Shown here: positions 20,272-30,700 of the stretch, piece by piece
How the letters are laid out: the number at the start of each line of letters is the position of its first letter
Position numbering within the stretch: the first letter of the stretch is position 1
Assembly: GCA_021785435.1 (NCBI GenBank)
Contig: JAJYFE010000008.1
Location: 1 to 54,692, forward strand
DNA from: Planctomycetota bacterium
GTDB taxonomy: Bacteria > Planctomycetota > Phycisphaerae > WQYP01
Reading direction: 5' to 3'
Length of the DNA stretch: 54,692 nt
Translations under genes and position numbers: made by a program
Notes under the pieces: generated by a model
The model's database searches: none
What the model saw: only the letters and a program-made list of their open reading frames with translations
Told to the model about the DNA's origin: nothing

Positions 20272-23200
20272 ATGGCTGGACAAGAGATGGGACCGCCGAC
20301 GACTCAGCGTGCGTATACCCTTCGGCTGCACGGCGTGGACAGGAATGACAACTCGTGGCGCGACGCGTTGTGGGCCACCCATGAGGCGGTGAACAATGGA
20401 GCCAAAGTCTTCGGCGATTGGCTGCTGACCCTGCGCGGCGGGCTTGACCACACGCTGGTGGACGCGAAGGTGTCCCAAGGAAAAAACAAGTCAGATCGCA
20501 ATCCCACCACCGAGGAGCGCCGGGACCGTCGCATCCTGCTGGCACTGTCGTGGTTGAGTGTCGAGTCCGCCCCGAGGGACGATGACGCATACAAGGCGTT
20601 CGTCATCGCCAGTGGAAAGGATGATTCCCAATCGGGCCGCAATGAGAAGGTGATGGGGGGGTTTCGTGACATTCTCTGCAGGAGGGGTGTGAATGGCGCC
20701 GACTTTGACGCGTGGGTCAGGGACTGCGAATTGTCGCTTTCAGCGGCGATCCGCGAGGACGCAGTGTGGGTCAATCGGAGCGCGGCGTTTGACGTCGCCG
20801 CCAAGGAGTGTCCGGGGTTGACCCGCGATGAAATCTGGGACTTTCTCGGACCGTTCTTTGGGGGTCCCGAGTCATACCTGCTTCCCGCGAGGTCTGAGGC
20901 GGGTGTTGAGGCCGGCGGGGGAGCGCCGGGAAAAGAAGACAAGGCCAAGGATCTTGTCCAGAAGGCTGGCAGCTGGCTGAGCAGCCGTTTTGGGAGCGGC
21001 AAGGGCGCGGACTTCGGACGTATAAAAAAGGTGTGTGAAGCGATTGCCAAGTGGGCAGAGGATCAGGTAAATGGTGCCTCAGGTTATGCGTCAGGCCGCG
21101 ACGCGCTCGCTTCGCTGGCCGCTTCGCTCGCCGGGTTTCGGCCGTCCACCAATGACGCCGACGGTATTTGTGGTCTCATCAGCGGTCCCGGCTACAAAAG
21201 CGCGACGCGTAACAGCATCGCCGCGTGGACGCAGGCCGGCGGGGTTACCGCTCAAGCGCTACGTGAGCTGGCCGAAACCGCTAGGAAAGATGCTGACAAA
21301 TGCGGGGATAAAGTCGATGGCAAAGGCCCACGCCCCTACGCGAAGATGATCATTCAAGGGGTCGAGGCCGCGTGCGGTTTCCCCTACCAGAAGGCGGGCG
21401 ACCCGGCCCGGCACCAGGAGTTTTCCGTGATGCTCGACCATGCCGCCCGGCGAGTAAGTGTGGCCCATTCCTGGATTAAAAACGCCGAGGCCGAGCGTCG
21501 TCAATTTGAAGCCGACGTCCGGAGATTCCACGAGGTTCCGCCCGATGCGAAGGCGTGGCTCGACTCATACTGCAAAGGTCGGACGAAGAGTTCGGGGGCG
21601 GTCGAGTCGTATCACATCCGCAGACGGGCAATCGGTGGCTGGGAACAAGTCGTCGAGCGCTGGTCACGCGGCGGCTGCGAGACGGCGGATGACCGCATTG
21701 CCGCGGCGCGCGGTCTCCAGGCCGATCCGGAAGTCGACAAATGTGGTGACATTCAGCTCTTCGAAGCTCTTGCGGAAGACGACGCGATGTGCGTCTGGCG
21801 GGTGAATGGTGCGGCGAATGCCGAACCTTTGATTCGCTACGTCGCCGCCGTCGCGGCCGAGGCCAGACAACGCCGGTTCAAGGTTCCCGCCTACCGCCAC
21901 CCGGACCCGCTGGCGCACCCCGTCTTCTGCGATTTCGGTTGCTCCCGCTGGAAAATCGATTTCGCCGTCCACGCCGCGGCTTGCAAATTGGATGGCGCTC
22001 AAGCACAAGACCGGCGTAGACGGGCTGAGAAAGGCCAGGCCGAGGATAGCCTTGGGGCGGCTGAAAATGCCCTCGCATGGCTGTCCTGCCGCCACGCTAC
22101 CACAATGACGTTATGGAACGGTCACGCGTTTGGCAGCCGCCTCCAGCTCCGATGGTCATGCAAGCGTCTGACCAAGGATATGGCCCTGCGGGATGCTGTT
22201 GTTCCGACCGCGGTCCCGGTCACTCGTGCTGATCGTCTGGGCCGCGCGGCCGCCGGTGTATCAGCCGACTCGTCCGTCCGTATTCGTAACGTGTTTGAAG
22301 AGGATCATTGGAACGGTCGCCTGCAGGCGCCGCGGGCGCAGCTTGACGCCATTGCCAAACGCGTGGCCAGGTACGGTTGGGACATGAAAGCCGAGCAGAT
22401 GCGCAGCCGCATCCGCTGGCTGGTTTCCTTCTCCGCGAAATTGCGGCCCGACGACGGCCCATGGGTCCGCTACGCCAAAATATTTCCGGGCGACGCTCCT
22501 GACAAACCTTTTGTCTCCCGCAGGGGCGAGTATGCCGTCAAACACCAAAGCAATGACTCGCGCCAGGGCCGCGCTAAGTTGGTCCTCGCCCGTCTGCCTG
22601 GTCTGCGCGTTCTTTCCGTGGACTTGGGCCACCGCTTCGCCGCCGCGTGTGCCGTGTGGGAAACCCTCACCGCCGAACAGGTAAACATGAGGTGCGAAGA
22701 GGCGCGGCACGCTCGGCCCGCGGAAAGGGACCTGTACCTCCATCTGGCTGGCGCGGGAGCGGGTGGCAGGAAGCGCACGATCGTCTACCGCCGCGTCGGC
22801 GCGGATTACCTTGAAGTTGTCGATAAGCAGACCGGCGAGCTCAAGAAGGAGCCGCATCCCGCCCCTTGGGCGCGGCTGGATCGCCAATTCCTCATCAAAC
22901 TGCCCGGCGAGGAGCGACCGCCCCGCGCCGCATCGAGGAATGAAATTCAACAAGTCGCTGATTTTGCCAAACGACTCGGTTTGGCCGCGGACGATGAGCG
23001 GGGTTGCGGGCGTGCCGTAGATGAGCTTATGTCGCGCGCCGTGGGCGTTGCCACGCGCGGCCTGAAGCGCCACGCCCGGCGTGCCAAGATCGCCTACGCC
23101 CTTGATCCAAGCTTAAAGACCATCCCCGGCATGGGCGGCAATGAAAAGACCTTCACGCCCGGCGATGACGCCCATGTCGCATTCCTCACGGATGCCCTCT

Positions 23201-24888
23201 TCGACTGGCATGCCCTGGCCACAGAATCGAAATGGGACGATAAGTTCGCCCGCGAGCAGTGGAACGAGCACATCGCCGCGGTGGACAACGGCTGGCCGGT
23301 CGCCCGCGATGAGGGCGCCGAGGGACCAAGCCGACAGCAGCGCCGCAAGAACGATGACGCCCTCCGCCAACGGCTCGGGCCAATTGCCGAGCAGCTGGCC
23401 AAGGTTGATCGGGCCGGCATGCACAAAGCTTGGAAGGAGCGCTGGGAAAAGGATGACGGTCAAGAAGCCGTCGTTTCTGCTGTTCCGAAGGATCAAAAGG
23501 GTCCGGCGAAGACATTGGTCGGCAGTCCAGCCACGGGGCTGCATGCCGATCTGCGCTGGCTCACGGACTGGATCATGGGCAAATATCTGGCCGGTGCGGA
23601 AGGCCCCGGCTGGAAGCGGAACGTCGGCGGCCTGTCCGTCACCCGCATCGCCACGATGAAGTCGCTCTACCAGTTGCACAAATCCTTCGCCATGCGTGCC
23701 CGTCCCGACAAGCCGTGCGGTGCGCCGGAGAAGGGTGAACCGAACACGCGCGTCGCGCAATCCATTCTCGACGCGATGGAGCGTATGCGCGAGCAGCGGG
23801 TTAAGCAATCGGCCAGCCGCATTGTCGAGGCGGCACTTGGCGTCGGCATTGAGCGTAACCGTGCTTGGGATGATCTGAAAAAAAAGTGGCGATATCCCGG
23901 GCGCCCACGTGGATTGCTCTGCCCCGCTGGCACCAAGGGCATCGTGCAAGGTGACCCGCGGTTTAAAACCTGCCACGCCGTCGTCATCGAGAATCTCACC
24001 AACTACCGCCCTGACGAAGTACAGACTCGCCGCGAGAATCGCCAGCTCATGGCCTGGTCGTCCAGCAAGGTCAAGAAATATCTCTCGGATGCCTGCCAGC
24101 TTCACGGCCTGCACCTGCGCGAAGTCCAGGCCGGCTACACCTCGCGCCAGGATTCCCGCACCGGCGCGCCGGGAGTCCGCTGCGCCGACGTGCCCGTACA
24201 CGAATTCATGACCGCTTCCTGGTGGCGAAAGCAGGTCAACGCCGCTAAAAGGAAAAAAGACGAGAAAACTGGCGGCTCCGCCCGCGATCATTATCTTTTG
24301 AGACTTGATGGGGAATGCAGAAATGTTCCGGCGGAAACGTGGAGGGATCGGCGCCCGCTGCGCATCCCCGTAAGCGGCGGGGGACTCTTCGTTTCGGCGT
24401 CGCCGTGTGGCTGCTGCAAGCGAGAAGATTCCAAAAGTGCGCCAGCCTTGCAGGCCGATCTTAACGCCGCCGCCAATATCGGGTTAAAGGCTCTGTTGGA
24501 CCCCGATTGGCCCGGCGCGTGGTGGTATGTTCCCTGCGATTCCGCTACCTACAAGCCGCATGCCGAGAAAATCAAGGGGAGTGCCGCGGTTGATTGCAGT
24601 ATCCCACTTGTCCAAGCGACGGATGCGATCTCGCCGGAGGCTTCTAATAGCGGAGGAGAAAAGGCTGTTCCCAAGGGATCTGGCAAGAAGGAACGCGATA
24701 TTGTCAATCTCTGGCGCGCCCCAACGCACCTGCCAATCAACGGGCATGACTCGTCATGGCGTGGCTCCAAGGGGTATTGGAGCGATGTTCAGCGCCGGGT
24801 GGTGGAGGTTATCGACGGGCCACGTGACCTACCCGATCGCGCCGCGTCGGTGGGAAGGGGTATTGCATCCACGGACGTTCCGTGGTAA
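20272..24888 (+). CDS. cas12b-like: Cas12b-related (type V-B-like) CRISPR effector nuclease, unusually large (1538 aa)
   Basis: RuvC-I LRVLSVDLGHRFAAAC (D784); RuvC-II VVIENLTNY (E1240), followed by ENRQLMAWSSSKVKKYLSDACQLHGLHLREVQAGYTSRQDSRTGAPGVRC, which closely matches the AacCas12b segment ENNQLMQWSHRGVFQELINQAQVHDLLVGTMYAAFSSRFDARTGAPGIRC; RuvC-III LQADLNAAANIG (D1396). N-terminus WRDALWATHEAVNNGAKVFGDWLLTLR resembles Cas12b. SD GGAGG before ATG. Followed by tracr candidate and array. Confidence 0.92.
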   Translation: MAGQEMGPPTTQRAYTLRLHGVDRNDNSWRDALWATHEAVNNGAKVFGDWLLTLRGGLDHTLVDAKVSQGKNKSDRNPTTEERRDRRILLALSWLSVESAPRDDDAYKAFVIASGKDDSQSGRNEKVMGGFRDILCRRGVNGADFDAWVRDCELSLSAAIREDAVWVNRSAAFDVAAKECPGLTRDEIWDFLGPFFGGPESYLLPARSEAGVEAGGGAPGKEDKAKDLVQKAGSWLSSRFGSGKGADFGRIKKVCEAIAKWAEDQVNGASGYASGRDALASLAASLAGFRPSTNDADGICGLISGPGYKSATRNSIAAWTQAGGVTAQALRELAETARKDADKCGDKVDGKGPRPYAKMIIQGVEAACGFPYQKAGDPARHQEFSVMLDHAARRVSVAHSWIKNAEAERRQFEADVRRFHEVPPDAKAWLDSYCKGRTKSSGAVESYHIRRRAIGGWEQVVERWSRGGCETADDRIAAARGLQADPEVDKCGDIQLFEALAEDDAMCVWRVNGAANAEPLIRYVAAVAAEARQRRFKVPAYRHPDPLAHPVFCDFGCSRWKIDFAVHAAACKLDGAQAQDRRRRAEKGQAEDSLGAAENALAWLSCRHATTMTLWNGHAFGSRLQLRWSCKRLTKDMALRDAVVPTAVPVTRADRLGRAAAGVSADSSVRIRNVFEEDHWNGRLQAPRAQLDAIAKRVARYGWDMKAEQMRSRIRWLVSFSAKLRPDDGPWVRYAKIFPGDAPDKPFVSRRGEYAVKHQSNDSRQGRAKLVLARLPGLRVLSVDLGHRFAAACAVWETLTAEQVNMRCEEARHARPAERDLYLHLAGAGAGGRKRTIVYRRVGADYLEVVDKQTGELKKEPHPAPWARLDRQFLIKLPGEERPPRAASRNEIQQVADFAKRLGLAADDERGCGRAVDELMSRAVGVATRGLKRHARRAKIAYALDPSLKTIPGMGGNEKTFTPGDDAHVAFLTDALFDWHALATESKWDDKFAREQWNEHIAAVDNGWPVARDEGAEGPSRQQRRKNDDALRQRLGPIAEQLAKVDRAGMHKAWKERWEKDDGQEAVVSAVPKDQKGPAKTLVGSPATGLHADLRWLTDWIMGKYLAGAEGPGWKRNVGGLSVTRIATMKSLYQLHKSFAMRARPDKPCGAPEKGEPNTRVAQSILDAMERMREQRVKQSASRIVEAALGVGIERNRAWDDLKKKWRYPGRPRGLLCPAGTKGIVQGDPRFKTCHAVVIENLTNYRPDEVQTRRENRQLMAWSSSKVKKYLSDACQLHGLHLREVQAGYTSRQDSRTGAPGVRCADVPVHEFMTASWWRKQVNAAKRKKDEKTGGSARDHYLLRLDGECRNVPAETWRDRRPLRIPVSGGGLFVSASPCGCCKREDSKSAPALQADLNAAANIGLKALLDPDWPGAWWYVPCDSATYKPHAEKIKGSAAVDCSIPLVQATDAISPEASNSGGEKAVPKGSGKKERDIVNLWRAPTHLPINGHDSSWRGSKGYWSDVQRRVVEVIDGPRDLPDRAASVGRGIASTDVPW

Positions 24889-24985
24889 TCTTCTGCGGCC
24901 GCCTACAGGGCGGCGCACCACCGAGAATGTGTCTTCCCCGTCAATGGGCTTGGCACTCGGAGTCGATTTCATTCGCTGGTGGCTC
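24889..24985 (+). ncRNA. Putative tracrRNA for the Cas12b-like effector (boundaries approximate)
   Basis: AGTCGATTTCATTCGCTG (24961-24978) pairs with repeat positions 14-31 (CAGCGAATTGAATCGGCT) at 17/18 positions, including two G:U. Stem CCGAG/CTCGG (24921-24925/24956-24960) directly 5' of it; hairpin GCCGCC-TACAG-GGCGGC (24898-24914). Confidence 0.75.
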
Positions 24986-25178
24986 TTTGACATCTGAGGA
25001 TGCGAGCGCGGCGGTGCTGCGGGGGGGGGCCGGGGTGCTCGCGTGGTCGGAAACGCCTGCCAACAGCGGCTTCTGCAGCTCCGGTGTGGGAGGTTGCGCC
25101 ATGCGTGGGATCTCCAAACAGTCGTCCTCGCGTTCCCGGCCCCAAACCGGCGGGATCAAAGGGGTTACAAGGGCTGCT

Positions 25179-27507
25179 GTAGCGCTCCCCGCAGCGAATT
25201 GAATCGGCTGACACGTATTCCCGGTCGGCTTCGCCTACGCCGGACTGGTAGTAGCGCTCCCCGCAGCGAATTGAATCGGCTGACACACATATATCAACCC
25301 GTCTGTGTTCACGCCGATCCGCGTAGCGCTCCCCGCAGCGAATTGAATCGGCTGACACTTTACTCATGGGTTTATCCCCCGAAAAAAAAAACGTAGCGCT
25401 CCCCGCAGCGAATTGAATCGGCTGACACGATGCGCACCAGGCATCCCGCCTGCTCCTTGCGGTGGTAGCGCTCCCCGCAGCGAATTGAATCGGCTGACAC
25501 CGCCTTTCCCGTAATCACTCAGAGAGGTCAATCCGGTAGCGCTCCCCGCAGCGAATTGAATCGGCTGACACAATCTTTCACGGCCAAGCCGATGCTGCCC
25601 GATGGGGTAGCGCTCCCCGCAGCGAATTGAATCGGCTGACACTGCGCGCAGGCACTGTAGGCGCGTACTTATCTACAGTAGCGCTCCCCGCAGCGAATTG
25701 AATCGGCTGACACACCGCCATTTCGTGGGGCGTGTAACCCTTGAGTGCGTAGCGCTCCCCGCAGCGAATTGAATCGGCTGACACGTGGATGGCGATGCTC
25801 TCCGGCAACGCGAGAACATGGTAGCGCTCCCCGCAGCGAATTGAATCGGCTGACACAACCAGAATGTGATGTACCAGCGGGGCGCCGCGGGTGTAGCGCT
25901 CCCCGCAGCGAATTGAATCGGCTGACACAACGCCCCCATCTCCGCCGGGTCCGGTGGTGCAAAGTAGCGCTCCCCGCAGCGAATTGAATCGGCTGACACG
26001 AAAAACTGCTGGTATCCAAGCGAAGGCTGGCGGCGTAGCGCTCCCCGCAGCGAATTGAATCGGCTGACACAGCAGGACGCGATCCCCGGCCACGGTGGTG
26101 ACGCCGGTAGCGCTCCCCGCAGCGAATTGAATCGGCTGACACCTCCGTCGGAGAAATTCTGGATTGACGGCGAAGAAGTAGCGCTCCCCGCAGCGAATTG
26201 AATCGGCTGACACGTTCATCACCAAAAGATATACAATTGTTGGCGGAGTAGCGCTCCTCGCAGCGAATTGAATCGGCTGACACTGTACATATGTCCATCT
26301 ACTTCACCGGTAGGGTATAGGTAGCGCTCCCCGCAGCGAATTGAATCGGCTGACACGTCCCTATGATTTTAGTAGGTGATGCCGATGGATGATGTAGCGC
26401 TCCCCGCAGCGAATTGAATCGGCTGACACACTGCCTCCATGGGCGGTTGTGACGCTTTACATCCGTAGCGCTCCCCGCAGCGAATTGAATCGGCTGACAC
26501 GCCTTGACAATGCGGGCACGAACGGCATCCCCCTGGTAGCGCTCCCCGCAGCGAATTGAATCGGCTGACACGGAATAGTCCACCCATGTGACGACCTTGA
26601 AGATCGCGTAGCGCTCCCCGCAGCGAATTGAATCGGCTGACACTTAGCGCCGATACAGCCTGTGCCCCCGCCCCCCGCGGTAGCGCTCCCCGCAGCGAAT
26701 TGAATCGGCTGACACCTCGGCCCACACGGACGGCAGACAGCTGCGGCGCGGTAGCGCTCCCCGCAGCGAATTGAATCGGCTGACACGTGCCGGGGAACAA
26801 CGGCAGGACTTGGCCTTGCCATCGTAGCGCTCCCCGCAGCGAATTGAATCGGCTGACACAACGGCCCCCGTGGATTGAACGGCACGGGGAAAAACAGTAG
26901 CGCTCCCCGCAGCGAATTGAATCGGCTGACACCGCGTCCATCACGTGACCTCAGACCTTAATATCGACGTAGCGCTCCCCGCAGCGAATTGAATCGGCTG
27001 ACACGTCATCGGCGTTGAACCCGCGGGCAACAACGTCGGAGTAGCGCTCCCCGCAGCGAATTGAATCGGCTGACACCTGCCCCGCGGCAGTATTGATGGC
27101 AATTTTCGTGACGTAGCGCTCCCCGCAGCGAATTGAATCGGCTGACACTAGATGGTTTAGATGCTAAAACTGATGTATCCAGTGTAGCGCTCCCCGCAGC
27201 GAATTGAATCGGCTGACACCACATATCCTTAAGGAATTCCATGATAGTGTAATGTAGCGCTCCCCGCAGCGAATTGAATCGGCTGACACTCATTTCTTGC
27301 ACCGGTAAATCATGGAGCATGGATAGTAGCGCTCCCCGCAGCGAATTGAATCGGCTGACACTAGGACGCTCCCTGACGGTCGCGGCTCGGTGTCGGGGTA
27401 GCGCCCCGCGCGGCGAATTGAATCGGCTGACACTTTGCAACGGCCGCGGGATTGCGATCCGCGCGGCTGCGGTAGGGCTCCCCGCAGCGAATTGAATCGG
27501 CTGACAG
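25179..27507 (+). CRISPR. CRISPR array: 33 repeats of 36 bp, 32 spacers of 34-38 nt
   Basis: Repeat GTAGCGCTCCCCGCAGCGAATTGAATCGGCTGACAC at 25179, 25251, 25323 ... 27326 (period about 71-72). The repeat at 26248 has one C>T. The last two (27398, 27472) are degenerate, so the leader is at the effector side. Confidence 0.98.
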
Positions 27508-27772
27508 AAGCACCCGGCGTACGGGCCGCCGGGCTAACCGGGGGTGGCGCTGATCGCATCGTCGATGGGGGCATCGGCGGCTACGTGGCGCTGGGGGCGG
27601 GGCAGCGGACGGGGGCGTCGGTTCTGGCCGCGGCCAGGGGAACTACGGATCACACGGGTCTACACCGATTCTTAACCGCGAGATACGCGAAAACGCGGAA
27701 GTGATTTTGGGAGGCACTACAGCCCTTGTTCTTCCGTTGTTCCCGGCTTGGCCCGGCGTTAGAATTTCCATC

Positions 27773-30700
27773 ATGGCATCGTCGGACCTGACCTTCATCA
27801 CGAACGAACCGGGCGGGACGTTGCGGCAGCGTTTCGCGGACCTGTTGGCCGCCGACACCAGCCGGTTCGACTGCCTGGTGGGCTATTTCTTCATCAGCGG
27901 CTTCCACAAGCTCTACCCCAGTCTCGAAAAGGTCGAAAAGATCCGCATTCTGGTGGGCCTGCGCACGGACGGCAGCGTCTGGGAGCTCCTGCGGGACGCC
28001 AGGGAACCGCCGGGCGTACTGCCGCCATCCCACGCGAGCGTCCGGGAACACGTGCCTAAAGACATGCTCCAGGAATTCGACACAGCCCCCTATACCGCTG
28101 AAGTGGAGGCCGGCGTCGGGAAATTTACCGAGTGGATCCGCTCCGGCAAGCTGGAAATAAAAGCCCACCCCTCCGAAAGGCTGCACGCCAAGTTGTACAT
28201 CATGACCTTCCGCGAAGGTGACCGGGACGCTGGCCGGGTCATCACCGGCTCCAGCAATCTCACGGAATCAGGCCTGGTGGAAAACCTGGAGTTCAACGTT
28301 GAACTGAAGAACCATTCGGATTACGACTTCGCCCTGGGCAAATTTAACGAACTCTGGGCGGCCGCGGTGGACGTTTCCAGGCCCTGCGCGGACGCCATAC
28401 TCCAGCAATCCCCCTATGCGCCCTTCACGCCCCACGAGCTTTACCTGAAATTCCTTTACGAATATTTCCGCGGCGAGCTCAACCGTCCCGCGGACTCGGA
28501 CGATCTCGGCGTTCCGAGGGGATTCAAGAAGCTGCAATACCAGGAAGAGGCCGTGCTGACCGCCAGGAAAATCCTCGAGGAATACGGCGGCGTGTTCCTG
28601 TCCGACGTGGTCGGCCTGGGCAAAACCTACATGGCCGCGATGCTCGCCCAGCGCCTCGATGGACGTTCGCTGGTTCTCGCGCCGCCGCACCTTTTGGACG
28701 CTGATAATCCCGGCTCCTGGCGCAACGTTTTTGGCGATTTCGGTGTCCGCCAGTCCGAATTTGAATCCATCGGCACGCTCGACGCCCTCCTGCGTCGCGA
28801 CTTGGCAAAATACAAGAACGTCTTTGTCGACGAGTCGCATCGTTTCCGCACCGAAACCAGTCGGACCTATGAAACGCTCGCCCAAATCTGCCGAGGCAAG
28901 CGCGTGATCCTGGTCTCCGCCACTCCGCTCAACAACACGCCGGCGGACGTTCTCAGCCAGGTCAAGCTTTTCCAGAACGGCGCCAGCAGCACGATCCCTG
29001 GCGTCCGCAATCTGAATGCGTTCTTCGCCAAGCTTCAGAGCAAGCTCAGGGGTCTGGACCGCCAGCACCATCGCGAGGCCTATTTGAGCGCTGTTCAGGC
29101 CAATGCGAAAGCCACCCGTGAAAGCGTTCTGAAATACCTGATGGTGCGCCGCACCCGTACCGAAATCACCAAATACTACGGCGAAGATCTCAGGCGGCAG
29201 GGCCTGGTGTTTCCCGAAGTGGCCGACCCGAAGCCACTCTACTACCAGCTCAATAAGGACGAAGCCGGTATTCTCAGCAGCACCATCCGATCGCTCACCA
29301 GCGACTTTAAATTCGCCCGTTACAAGCCGCTGCTTTATTTCGAGGGCGTGCGCGACGATCGCCAGCTGCAAGGCCAGCATAATCTCGCCCGCTTCATGAA
29401 AACCCTCATGGTCAAGCGGCTCGAAAGCAGCTTTCACGCCTTCCGGCTAACCCTGCGGCGTTTTATCAACACCTATGAGCGTGTGATCACCGAACTCAAC
29501 AAGGGCCATGTCTACATCAGCAAGGGATATATCGACAAGATCTTCGACCTGCTGGAATCGGACGACCCGCAGGCCGTTGAGGATTTGCTCGACGATGGCA
29601 AGGCCGAAAAGCTCGACGCCAAGGACTTCAATCCGGGCTTCCTGGCCGATCTGCAAAGCGATCGGGCGGTTCTGCGCTCCATCTATAGCCGGTGGGCGGG
29701 CGTCAAGCGCGATCCCAAATGGGAATCCTTCTGCGAAATCTTGCGCACCAATAAACAGCTAAAGCACGGCAAGCTCATCATCTTCACCGAGTCCCGCGAA
29801 ACGGCCGAATATCTCGCCGCCCGCATCGCCAGCGAGGTGGAGAAAAAAGTCCTGCTTTCCACCAGCCGTTCCGATGAAGCGGCCTACCGCCAGGTCACCG
29901 ATAATTTCGACGCCCGGGCGCTCCATCCAAAAGATGATTACCGCATCCTGGTCGCGACCGAGGTGCTTTCCGAGGGCGTCAATCTTCATCGCTCCAACAT
30001 CGTGATCAACTACGATATTCCCTGGAATCCCACACGGCTGATCCAGCGCGTCGGCCGCGTGAACCGTGTGGGGACCGGATTTGACACCATCTATACTTAT
30101 AATTTCTTTCCGACTGATGAGGGCAACGATCTCATCAAGCTGAAGGAGGCCGCCGAGGCTAAAATCCGCGCGTTCATCGAGATGCTTGGTAACGACGCCC
30201 GGTTGCTCACCGACGGCGAGGAAATTAAATCGCACGACCTGTTTTCCAAGCTCAACTCCAAAGCCACCCTCACCGGCGAAGATGAACAGGAGGAAACGGA
30301 ACTCAAATACCTCAGCGAAATCCGGGAAATCCGTGATAAAAACCCGGAGTTGTTCGCCCGTGTGAAACGCCTGCCTAAAAAGGCCCGTTCCACCCGCCTG
30401 ATCGGCGAAACCGCCGCCCCCGCCCGGGTGCGGCCACCGGCGCTGCTGACTTATTTCCGCCAGGGTCGGCTTGACAAGTTCTATGTCACCGGCCCCGGCG
30501 ACGCAGCCGCCGCCGAGCTTGATTTCATGTCCGCGGCGCGCCTCCTCAAGCCCGCTGAGGTGAAGGAACCGCTGCAGAAAATCGGCGGCGATTTTTACCG
30601 TCTGCTCGACAAAAACAAGGCCGCGTTTGAGGCCGCGACGAGCGCTGAGGCCGAGGAAGCCGCCTCCAGACCGGCCGGCGCCAACGACGCCTACATTCTC

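Noticed and set aside
23113-24291. 392-aa ORF antisense to the effector
   Set aside because: Shadow ORF opposite the Cas12b-like coding frame.
25215-25250. Self-targeting by spacers against this window
   Set aside because: No clear spacer match elsewhere in the window was seen other than the A/B copies in the mini-array; not exhaustively searched.
24969-27574. Multiple ORFs with repeated SADSIRCGERY / SRFNSLRGAL peptides
   Set aside because: They are translations of the CRISPR repeats, not genes.
28268-29437. 389-aa minus-strand ORF opposite the helicase
   Set aside because: Shadow ORF; helicase motifs are on the plus strand.
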